NCBI GenBank assembly: GCA_023428365.1
Contig: JAEYYQ010000536.1
Coordinates: forward strand, 1-5,353
DNA from: Pseudomonadota bacterium
GTDB taxonomy: Bacteria; Pseudomonadota; Alphaproteobacteria; Rhizobiales; Hyphomicrobiaceae
Reading direction: 5' to 3'
DNA length: 5,353 bases
Position 1 is the stretch's first letter; every line of letters starts with the position of its first letter. Below the pieces are notes generated by a model. It was not told the origin of the DNA and made no database searches. It worked only from the letters and a program-made list of their open reading frames with translations. A program made the translations under genes and the position numbers. Positions 1 through 5,235 of the stretch are shown piece after piece.

Positions 1-126
1 GTTTATGTCCTCGTCGGATTGTCGGCGCTGTATCAGCTGGTGCCGTTGTCTCAGGCATTCTCCACCGATGAAGTGGTCGCCGAACGTGGATCCGAAAGCC
101 TTCGGCGCGATCGCTTTGGCGAGTGA
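1..126 (+). CDS. DUF378-like small membrane protein (3' end only)
   Basis: Frame 1 is open from the window edge to a TGA at 124-126, giving the last 41 residues of a protein whose start lies outside. The segment begins with a hydrophobic stretch reading VYVLVGLSALYQL, which strongly resembles the final transmembrane helix of DUF378 family proteins (short two-helix inner-membrane proteins of unknown function). It is followed by a polar, charged tail (STDEVVAERGSESLRRDRFGE), presumably cytoplasmic. The tail is longer than I would expect for compact DUF378 proteins. Family assignment is by recall of the motif, not by a search. The gene converges on the marR gene across a stem-loop at 151-198. 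No function can be stated; another small membrane protein family remains possible. Confidence 0.62.
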   Translation, partial: VYVLVGLSALYQLVPLSQAFSTDEVVAERGSESLRRDRFGE

Positions 127-150
127 CAGTTCGCTTGGTTTCGCTTGGTC

Positions 151-198
151 ATGACAATTCGCCCGCCGGTGACGACACAGGCGGGCGACGCTTGTCAT
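151..198. terminator. Two-tier stem-loop between convergent genes (putative bidirectional terminator)
   Basis: An inner perfect stem CGCCCGCC (160-167) pairs with GGCGGGCG (180-187) around a 12-base loop, extended by T159-A188. An outer 7-bp stem ATGACAA (151-157) pairs with TTGTCAT (192-198), separated from the inner stem by a small internal loop. The structure begins 25 bases after the stop of the plus-strand gene and lies 57 bases past the stop of marR, the right place for a shared terminator. There is no clear T tract on either side, so it may act as an RNA 3'-end stabiliser or a factor-assisted terminator instead of a classical intrinsic one. Confidence 0.55.
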
Positions 199-216
199 TC
201 GGCAGGCAACCGTCAG

Positions 217-238
217 TTCGGTGGCACTCGTGACCGAA
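217..238 (-). terminator. Small inverted repeat just after marR stop (weak terminator candidate)
   Basis: TTCGGT (217-222) and ACCGAA (233-238) form a 6-bp stem with a 10-base loop, beginning 16 bases past the marR stop in the marR transcript. There is no T tract downstream. It may work together with the stronger stem-loop at 151-198 to end the minus-strand transcript. Short inverted repeats of this size occur by chance, so support is limited. Confidence 0.25.
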
Positions 239-254
239 TGCAACCGTCGTCCGG

Positions 255-761
255 TCAATCAGCCTCGCCGCCGCGCCTCTTTTCGCAGTTCTCTGCGAGC
301 GAGGTCAGGGCTGAGACGAAGGCATCTCGCTGCCGGGTGGGCACCATGCTCATGACGTGCTCATCGACCCTGTCCACGGCAGGCCGCACCGACGACAGCC
401 GCGCACGGCCCTGTCGGGTCAGCTTGACCGTATAGGCGCGCCTGTCGGTCGGACTGCGGCGACGTGCGACGAATCCCTTCGCCAATAGCCGCTGTACGAC
501 CTCAGACAACGTCGATCGATCGATGCCCGTCTGCTTCGTCAGCATCGCTTGCGAGGCACCATCTTCCAGGTTGTCCAACGCAGCGAGTACCGCGAACTGA
601 CGAGGTGTCATCACATCGATTTCACCTTCGAACATGTTCGACGCGCACTGCATGGCTCGATAGAGCAGGTGCAGTACGGAGCGGTTCAAACTCTTCTCTT
701 GATATGTCATGTTCATCCAGACGCTCTTGCAATGCACTGTCCAAACACGAAGAGGTTCCAT
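255..761 (-). CDS. MarR-family winged-helix transcriptional regulator
   Basis: The 168-residue product has the MarR layout: an N-terminal dimerisation helix (about 24-46), the MTPRQFAVL segment opening the DNA-binding domain (51-59), a helix-turn-helix (about 69-97, with recognition helix TGIDRSTLSEVVQRL), a wing carrying the family DRR motif (D106-R107-R108), and a C-terminal dimerisation helix pair. MarR proteins bind palindromic operators as dimers and usually respond to phenolics or oxidants; its target and ligand cannot be read here. Cysteines occur at 11, 39 and 159, but none clearly marks an OhrR-type sensor. The chosen ATG shares one base with the ligD stop (TGATG) and has AGGGA five bases upstream, suggesting translational coupling to ligD. 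Alternative starts at 716 (residue 16) or 710 (residue 18) would give a more usual MarR N-terminus of about 150 residues but have weaker ribosome binding sites. It is the last gene of the minus-strand block. Confidence 0.9.
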   Translation of the reverse strand: MEPLRVWTVHCKSVWMNMTYQEKSLNRSVLHLLYRAMQCASNMFEGEIDVMTPRQFAVLAALDNLEDGASQAMLTKQTGIDRSTLSEVVQRLLAKGFVARRRSPTDRRAYTVKLTRQGRARLSSVRPAVDRVDEHVMSMVPTRQRDAFVSALTSLAENCEKRRGGEAD

Positions 762-3259
762 CAGGTTCCCTGTTTGGATGGCTTGTGTGCAGAGTTCTTT
801 CCGGTTCTGCCTTTAGACGGGCGCGCACCCCCTTTTTTAGTGGGGGCAGGGAGCGTTTGCCGCAGTTCACTGAACGCCGCCCAGGGGTCAGCTGAAAGAT
901 GATGCAGGCGGGTTGTCAGGTTGGATACGCTGTAGTGTGCAGGTCCGACCCCTGAATTCAGTTCTTCCCAACCAATCGGTGTAGAAACAGGCGCTCCGTC
1001 GCGGGCGCGCGTTGAATAAGCGGCCACCGCCGTAGCTCCGCGTGCATTGCGGAGGTAATCGATAAAGATCCGCCGGTTGCGCGAGCGCTTTGCCATCGAG
1101 GCCGTGTAGCGCCCTGGCTTCAGCGCGGCCATGTGCTCAGCTACGGAGTGGGCATACTCTTTGGCTGCTGGCCAGTCCGCTCCCGGACGGAGTGGCACCA
1201 CAACGTGCAATCCCTTGCCACCCGTCGTTTTGATGAAGCTCTCAAGACCATCCTTGCTCAGGACACTGCGCACCTCGTGGGCGGCTTCGATCACGTCTGT
1301 CCACTGCAAGCCCGGCCCCGGATCGAGATCGAACGTGATCCGGTCCGGCCGTTCGATATCGTCGATAAGGCTGCCCCAGGGATGCAGCTCCAGCACGCTG
1401 GCTTGAACAAGCCCCAGCAGGCCATCGAAGTCTTCGATGTAGAGGATGTCCTGATCGTCGCCGTGCGGACGGATTTTTTTGATGCTGCTATCGAGCCCTG
1501 CCCATGCGTGTTTTTGAAAGAAGCAGGTTTCGCTGATCCCCTCCGGGCAGCGTAGCAAACTGAGTGGACGCCTGACGATGTGCGGTGCCATCCACGACCA
1601 GATTTCCGCATAGAATTGAGCGAGACCGAGCTTGGTGACGCCGACGTCCGGCCATAGCAGGCGTTCGGGATGCGTCAGCTTGCTGTCGTCGAACTCGGGC
1701 AGGCGAGGAGCTCGTGCAGGTGCGGACATCGTTTCCTCCGATATTGCCTCGGATGCAGCCTTATCGTCGCGAAGTCCACGGAATACGGAATGGCTGATAA
1801 GGCTGCCATGTGTCCAGTTGCGAAACTCGATGTCTGCGACAATTTCCGGATCGGTCCAGCGTAAGCCACGGCCCTTTTCCTCCGGCGGTAGATGATCGAG
1901 GGGAGGCGTGGAGCGTTTCAGCGGCTCGAGTTTCTTGAACAGCGCGGCAGTCTGCTCCTCGCTGAAGCCGGTTCCGACGCGCCCGCGATAAACAAGACGG
2001 TCTCCATCATATTGGGCGAGTGCAAGTGAGCCGATCGCGCGGCGCGTGGTGGTGGAGGCGGAATATCCGATCACGACGAATTCGTCGCTATGCGTGCATT
2101 TCGACTTGATCCAATCGCTGCCGCGGCCTGATTGGTAGGGGCGGTCGATGCGTTTCGATACGATCCCCTCGAGGCCCATCCGACACGCCTGGTCGAGAAC
2201 GGCTTTGCCGTCGAACGACAGATGCTCGCTGACGCGGATCGGGCTGTCTTCGGGCAATCCTGCAAGAATCTCGCGGAGTTGCTTGTTGCGCTTTGACAGA
2301 GGGAGATGCCGCAGGTCTTTGCCATTGCGAGAGAGCAGGTCGAACGCGTAGTAGCGCAGCTCATCGCTCTGGCCGTTCTTCAGGGCGAGCTGGAGCGCAG
2401 AGAAGCTCGGTACGCCGTTGTGCTTCTCGACGACAAGCTCTCCATCGATCACGGCGGTGTCCGCAGAAATCGCCTTGAAGGCTTCAGAAAGCGCGCCGAA
2501 TTTCCCGGTCCAATTCAGGCCACTCCGCGTGAACAGCATGACCTTGTCCCCGCCTTTACACGCCTGAATGCGATATCCATCGAACTTGATTTCGTGAATC
2601 CATGACTTGCCCGTTGGCGGCTTGTCCGCGAGCTTGGCGAGGCAGGGTTCGATAAATGACGGCACGGCTGTGCCTGCGCCAGACTTGGCGACAGCTTCGA
2701 CGGATTTACGTGTAACGACGGAATTGGGTTTTTCGTCAAGAATGTCGGGGTCTTTCTGGCCGCGTGCGGCGTCATCATCCGATTTGATCAGCAGCCAGCT
2801 TTCCTGCTTTTCCTTCGGCCGGCGCTTCATGCGGACAAGGTGCCAATGCCCCTTGAGCTTGCTGCCGTTGAGGTCGAATGCGAGATGGCCCTTCGCCAGT
2901 CCCTTGTGCGGATCGCCATCCGGCAGCCACGTCCCGCGATCCCAGACGATGACAGAACCGGCGCCGTATTGCCCTTTCGGAATATTGCCTTCAAAACTGC
3001 CGTACTCGAGCGGGTGATCTTCGACGTGGATGGCCAGCCGCTTCTCGCCAGGAACGAGACTAGGCCCTTTTGCGACGGCCCAGCTTTTCAGTGTGCCATC
3101 CAACTCAAGTCGCAAGTCATAGTGCAACCTGCGTGCGGCGTGCTTTTGGACGACAAACGTTAGCTTGTTGTCGCCGATTGTTTTGCGCTGTGCGCCACGC
3201 GGTTCTGAGGTTTTGGAGAAATCACGTTTCGTTGTGTAGTCCCGCAGGTCCACACTCAC
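761..3259 (-). CDS. ligD: Multifunctional ATP-dependent DNA ligase LigD (phosphoesterase-ligase-polymerase)
   Basis: LigD performs the end processing, gap filling and sealing steps of non-homologous end joining, recruited to breaks by Ku. The 832-residue product, close to the roughly 840 of Pseudomonas LigD, has all three domains in the same order. The 3'-phosphoesterase (about 10-165) keeps H40, H46, D48, R50 and H82. The ATP-dependent ligase (about 200-390) has motif I with K225 in KFDGYR, E274 in DGEL, the YAFDLL motif, EGIVSKR (364-370) and motif V WIKSK (383-387), then an OB-fold to about 500. The primase-polymerase domain (about 525-800) has the metal-binding pair D644/D646 in FDLDPG, H626 in ELHPWGS, the TGGKGLH motif (679-685) and D734. 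A basic tail (from 801) has no acidic residues. The start is GTG, four bases overlapping the ku stop (GTGA), with a perfect AGGAGG five bases upstream. All recognisable catalytic residues are present, so the enzyme should be active. Confidence 0.97.
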   Translation of the reverse strand: MSVDLRDYTTKRDFSKTSEPRGAQRKTIGDNKLTFVVQKHAARRLHYDLRLELDGTLKSWAVAKGPSLVPGEKRLAIHVEDHPLEYGSFEGNIPKGQYGAGSVIVWDRGTWLPDGDPHKGLAKGHLAFDLNGSKLKGHWHLVRMKRRPKEKQESWLLIKSDDDAARGQKDPDILDEKPNSVVTRKSVEAVAKSGAGTAVPSFIEPCLAKLADKPPTGKSWIHEIKFDGYRIQACKGGDKVMLFTRSGLNWTGKFGALSEAFKAISADTAVIDGELVVEKHNGVPSFSALQLALKNGQSDELRYYAFDLLSRNGKDLRHLPLSKRNKQLREILAGLPEDSPIRVSEHLSFDGKAVLDQACRMGLEGIVSKRIDRPYQSGRGSDWIKSKCTHSDEFVVIGYSASTTTRRAIGSLALAQYDGDRLVYRGRVGTGFSEEQTAALFKKLEPLKRSTPPLDHLPPEEKGRGLRWTDPEIVADIEFRNWTHGSLISHSVFRGLRDDKAASEAISEETMSAPARAPRLPEFDDSKLTHPERLLWPDVGVTKLGLAQFYAEIWSWMAPHIVRRPLSLLRCPEGISETCFFQKHAWAGLDSSIKKIRPHGDDQDILYIEDFDGLLGLVQASVLELHPWGSLIDDIERPDRITFDLDPGPGLQWTDVIEAAHEVRSVLSKDGLESFIKTTGGKGLHVVVPLRPGADWPAAKEYAHSVAEHMAALKPGRYTASMAKRSRNRRIFIDYLRNARGATAVAAYSTRARDGAPVSTPIGWEELNSGVGPAHYSVSNLTTRLHHLSADPWAAFSELRQTLPAPTKKGGARPSKGRTGKNSAHKPSKQGT

Positions 3260-4140
3260 GAGGCCCTCCTGGTGCTCTTTTTAGTATGTGGCCGCCGGCT
3301 GGAGCGTGCCGCGGTGCGCGCCTGCGATGGCCGGCGGGACGAGGAGGCGGATCGCGCACTGCTACCGGTCTCGCCTTCAAGGCTGCGGCGCAAGGCTTCC
3401 ATCAGATTGATGGTCTGGCGCTGAGGCGGCGCAGATGGAGCTGGCGCTGCCTTGCCGGACCGCTTCGATTCGATCAGGGCGACGAGAGCCTGCTCATAAC
3501 GGTCCTGGAATTTCTTCGGATCGAATTTCGCTGATTTGCGCTCGATGATATCGGTGGCGATCGAGAGCATTTCATCCGGCAGCTCCATGTCGGAGATGCC
3601 CTCGAAATAGGCCTCATCGCTGCGCACCTCGTTGGCATTGCGTAGCGTTGTCGCCAGAAGGCCTTTACCGCGTGGCTCGATCATCAGCATCCGCTCGCGG
3701 CGCGCCATGACGATGCGCGCGACGCCGACCATATGCTCCTTCTCCATCGCCTCACGGATAACGAGATAGGCTTCCTCGCCGATTTTATCGTCAGGCGCCA
3801 GATAATACGGCGTGTCGAGATACATCTCGTCGACCTGATCGCGGGGTACGAAATTGTCGATATCGATGGTGTGGGTGCTGTCGATTTTTACGGCGTCGAT
3901 TTCATCGTCTTCGACATAAACATATTGATTCTTGGCGACTTCGTACCCACGCACGCGGTTTTCGGAGTCGACCGGCTCCTGAGTCTCGCTATCGACCACA
4001 AGGTATTTGGTACGATTGCCGGTGTCGCGATTCATGACGTGGAACGAGACCCGCTCGCGGCTGCTGATCGCCGGAAATAGGGCTACCGGGCAGGAAACGA
4101 GGGAGAGCTTGAGGTAGCCCTTCCAACTCGATCTCGGCAT
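3256..4140 (-). CDS. ku: Non-homologous end-joining protein Ku
   Basis: Bacterial Ku forms a homodimeric ring that slides onto double-strand DNA ends, protects them and recruits LigD. The 294-residue product starts with the characteristic WKGYLKLSLVSCPVALFPA segment (6-24) and continues through the Ku beta-barrel core, including TPYYLAPD (110-117), the HMVGVARIVMARRER stretch (136-150) and PRGKGLLATTLRNANEVR (156-173). It has the bridging and C-terminal helical region with LPDEMLSIATDII, and the conserved INLMEALRRSL motif (244-254), which belongs to the LigD-interacting end of the core. The last 34 residues are a low-complexity Ser/Ala/Arg tail with 11 Arg or Lys and no acidic residues, as in Ku proteins with DNA-binding extensions. 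The ATG is supported by the canonical N-terminus and a GGAG 11 bases upstream, a rather long spacing. It overlaps ligD by four bases. I see no EcfG-type promoter directly in front of it. Confidence 0.97.
   Translation of the reverse strand: MPRSSWKGYLKLSLVSCPVALFPAISSRERVSFHVMNRDTGNRTKYLVVDSETQEPVDSENRVRGYEVAKNQYVYVEDDEIDAVKIDSTHTIDIDNFVPRDQVDEMYLDTPYYLAPDDKIGEEAYLVIREAMEKEHMVGVARIVMARRERMLMIEPRGKGLLATTLRNANEVRSDEAYFEGISDMELPDEMLSIATDIIERKSAKFDPKKFQDRYEQALVALIESKRSGKAAPAPSAPPQRQTINLMEALRRSLEGETGSSARSASSSRRPSQARTAARSSRRPHTKKSTRRAS
3265..3270 (-). promoter_or_regulatory. Consensus ribosome binding site of ligD inside ku
   Basis: The minus strand reads AGGAGG ending five bases before the GTG start of ligD. 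It lies within the last codons of ku and decides the GTG at 3259-3257 as the start, even though the overlap alone could allow other choices. Together with the GTGA overlap it indicates tight coupling of Ku and LigD synthesis. Confidence 0.85.
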
Positions 4141-4219
4141 GGTCTTCGCAGCTCCAATTTACGCAAATACAAATGGAGAAAAGCGCGTCGCACATATAAG
4201 CGCCGGGCGGTATGCCGGC
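4141..4219. other. Gap between the proline-rich gene and ku (79 bases)
   Basis: This spacer holds the ku ribosome binding site (GGAG, plus-strand bases 4152-4155) and an AT-richer stretch around 4157-4175. No GGAAC-N16/17-CGTT element and no convincing -35/-10 pair is present on the minus strand. A 5-bp GC stem (4202-4206 with 4215-4219) lies next to the upstream stop codon but has no T tract. The sequence is therefore compatible with read-through from the upstream stress genes into ku, or with a weak promoter I cannot recognise. Confidence 0.4.
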
Positions 4220-4399
4220 TCAATCTTGCAGCATTGCGCTTCTTGCTATTCTGTCCGCCTTATCCGGTTCGCCGACGGGATCGCGCTCAGGACCGCCCGG
4301 CTGACGCGTCGGATCGATTGGCGGCGGCACAGGCATCGGATCAGGTGTCTGGCCGGGGACATCGCCCGGTTTCGGAGGATTGGGGTTTGGATGCGGCAT
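4220..4399 (-). CDS. Small proline-rich protein, 59 residues, function unknown
   Basis: An ATG at 4399-4397 opens a 60-codon frame ending at TGA (4222-4220). The product starts MPHPNPNPPKPGDVPGQTPD and has about 18 prolines in its first 42 residues, then a charged end (EPDKADRIARSAMLQD). It has no hydrophobic segment or signal peptide and is expected to be soluble, extended and disordered. AAAGGA nine bases before the ATG is a plausible ribosome binding site, and the start lies 36 bases beyond the KGG-repeat gene stop, so the two are probably co-transcribed. Short proline-rich proteins of this kind are, to my recollection, common unannotated products in rhizobia; no role is known to me. The strong composition, clean ribosome site and position argue that it is real despite its size. 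Confidence 0.68.
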   Translation of the reverse strand: MPHPNPNPPKPGDVPGQTPDPMPVPPPIDPTRQPGGPERDPVGEPDKADRIARSAMLQD

Positions 4400-4435
4400 A
4401 CGACGCTATCCTTTCATCGTGGGTTTCACGGGCGG

Positions 4436-4840
4436 CTAGCGCGAGCGGTTCTCGCCACCTTTGCGGCCGGCTTGCGCAGCCAGATCGCGATCAAGCGAAA
4501 AACTGCGCTTTTCGGCAGGGACGCTTTCACCGCCTTTGCGTCCGGCCTGGGCAGCCAAGGCGTGGTTCTGCGAGAAGCTACGCTTTTCGCGCGGCACGCT
4601 TTCGCCGCCCTTTCGCCCGGCCTGAGATGCCAGACTATGGTTCTGTGAAAAGCTGCGCTTTTCAGCAGGCACATTTGCTCCGCCCTTTCGTCCGGCTTGG
4701 GCCGCAAGCTGGGGATCCTGGGCGAAGCTACGTTTGAATGAGGGGACGCTTTCTCCGCCCTTGCGGGCAATGCTGCGCTGCTTCTCTGGATCCATCGAGG
4801 CGAAGCCACGCTCGGAGGACGGGTGCTTGGAGTCTTCCAT
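4436..4840 (-). CDS. KGG-repeat general stress protein (GsiB/Con-10-like)
   Basis: The 134-residue product is entirely hydrophilic and contains five KGG motifs at residues 27-29, 52-54, 77-79, 102-104 and 127-129, spaced by exactly 25 residues. The typical unit reads RKGGESVPAEKRSFSQNHAL followed by AAQAG. The N-terminal GFASMDPEKQRSIARKGG is the hallmark of the KGG/stress-induced protein family (Bacillus GsiB, fungal Con-10, E. coli YciG), which is linked to stationary-phase, desiccation and general stress, with an intrinsically disordered, hydrophilin-like character. Molecular function is not established. The ATG at 4840 is chosen because the family motif begins shortly after it, because GGGA lies eight bases upstream, and because an EcfG-type promoter sits at 4905-4881. 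An in-frame extension to 5095 would run through that promoter and encode unrelated sequence. It heads the minus-strand block that continues into ku-ligD. Confidence 0.9.
   Translation of the reverse strand: MEDSKHPSSERGFASMDPEKQRSIARKGGESVPSFKRSFAQDPQLAAQAGRKGGANVPAEKRSFSQNHSLASQAGRKGGESVPREKRSFSQNHALAAQAGRKGGESVPAEKRSFSLDRDLAAQAGRKGGENRSR
4454..4762 (-). repeat. Coding tandem repeat, 75-bp period (KGG units)
   Basis: Four complete 75-bp units lie between five KGG codon triplets. The amino acid pattern RKGG-x-x-VP-x-x-KRSF recurs in each, while the DNA of the units differs at many positions, mostly synonymous or in the variable QNHAL/LDRDL/DPQL segment. The exact period with DNA divergence points to old duplication kept by protein-level selection, not a recent expansion. 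The first unit (nearest the start) is the most divergent. Confidence 0.9.
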
Positions 4841-4880
4841 GGGGATATTCCCGATTTCCCGATGTTTCTCTCTGAGAGGA

Positions 4881-4905
4881 AACGGTTGCCGGCTTATCGC
4901 GTTCC
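4881..4905 (-). promoter_or_regulatory. EcfG-type general stress promoter driving the KGG gene
   Basis: On the minus strand GGAAC (4905-4901) is followed after exactly 16 bases by CGTT (4884-4881). This matches the known -35/-10 consensus of the alphaproteobacterial extracytoplasmic sigma factor EcfG (RpoE2), GGAAC-N16/17-CGTT. The -10 element is 40 bases before the KGG-gene ATG, leaving a short leader of about 30-35 bases. KGG and other small stress proteins are typical members of EcfG regulons, so site and gene support each other. Confidence 0.8.
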
Positions 4906-4973
4906 GTGCGGCTCTGCTTGTGCTCAAGTGCGCATCGGGGATGCTGTTGCTTGCTTCCTCTCTCGTCAGATCG

Positions 4974-4998
4974 GGAACATCGAGAGGGGGCGCACGTT
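4974..4998 (+). promoter_or_regulatory. EcfG-type general stress promoter driving the plus-strand small genes
   Basis: GGAAC (4974-4978), 16 bases, then CGTT (4995-4998) matches the EcfG/RpoE2 consensus. The -10 element ends 34 bases before the ATG at 5033, so transcription would begin near 5005-5008. It is divergent to the equally spaced site at 4905-4881, with 68 bases between the two -35 elements. Confidence 0.8.
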
Positions 4999-5032
4999 CC
5001 AGTATTGAACGCGATTTTGAGGGAGGCACCCC

Positions 5033-5197
5033 ATGGCTCGTGGTACTGAGACTTCGAAAACAAAAACGACGAAATCCAAGGAGATCCATCAACATCGGGA
5101 CAAGGAATCACCACGGCGCGAGCCAAAGCCGTTCAAGGAGAATCCGAAGCCGGGCAGAGCGGGTCCGTATGACGATCCTGTGCGCCGCCCAGCCTAG
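5033..5197 (+). CDS. Small basic hydrophilic protein, 54 residues, function unknown
   Basis: The frame from ATG 5033 to TAG 5195-5197 encodes a lysine/arginine-rich peptide starting MARGTETSKTKTTKSKEIHQ and ending in PYDDPVRRPA. It has no hydrophobic segment, no cysteine and no motif I recognise. It is likely disordered and may bind nucleic acid or act as a small hydrophilin; that is inference from composition only. A strong GGGAGG sits six bases upstream, and an EcfG-type promoter lies at 4974-4998, which together make a real stress-induced gene likely. The next gene on the same strand starts 38 bases after its stop, suggesting a two-gene or longer operon. Confidence 0.68.
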   Translation: MARGTETSKTKTTKSKEIHQHRDKESPRREPKPFKENPKPGRAGPYDDPVRRPA

Positions 5198-5224
5198 GCA
5201 GGTACGATAACGAGCGACAGAGGA

Positions 5225-5230
5225 AAGGAG
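5225..5230 (+). promoter_or_regulatory. Ribosome binding site of the 5236 gene
   Basis: AAGGAG ends five bases before the ATG at 5236-5238, near-ideal spacing. It is the main support for calling the truncated reading frame at the window edge a real gene. No separate promoter is visible in the 38-base gap after the preceding stop. Confidence 0.65.
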
Positions 5231-5235
5231 AGAGC

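Noticed and set aside
464..902. Plus-strand frames antisense to marR and the 3' end of ligD
   Set aside because: Composition is that of out-of-frame translation and no ribosome binding site or motif supports them, whereas the minus-strand MarR and LigD assignments are clear.
4202..4219. Terminator between the proline-rich gene and ku
   Set aside because: The stem is only 5 bp with an 8-base loop and no T tract follows, so it does not support a transcription stop.
4141..4219. Sigma-70 type promoter for ku (TAAATT as a possible -10)
   Set aside because: No acceptable -35 hexamer lies 16-18 bases upstream; the match is too weak to report as a feature.
1131..4737. Many plus-strand reading frames of 60-170 codons antisense to ligD, ku and the KGG gene
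   Set aside because: They mirror the codon structure of well-supported minus-strand genes, have no recognisable domains, and their products show the Arg/Ser/Cys-rich look of shadow frames in GC-rich DNA.
4454..4762. CRISPR-like or mobile repeat array
   Set aside because: The 75-bp units are coding, differ at DNA level and lack the conserved-repeat/variable-spacer pattern; they are explained by the KGG protein repeats.
4436..5095. A 219-codon version of the KGG-repeat gene starting at 5095
   Set aside because: The added 85 residues cross the EcfG-type promoter at 4905-4881, overlap the divergent plus-strand gene and have no family resemblance; the KGG family motif fits a start at 4840.
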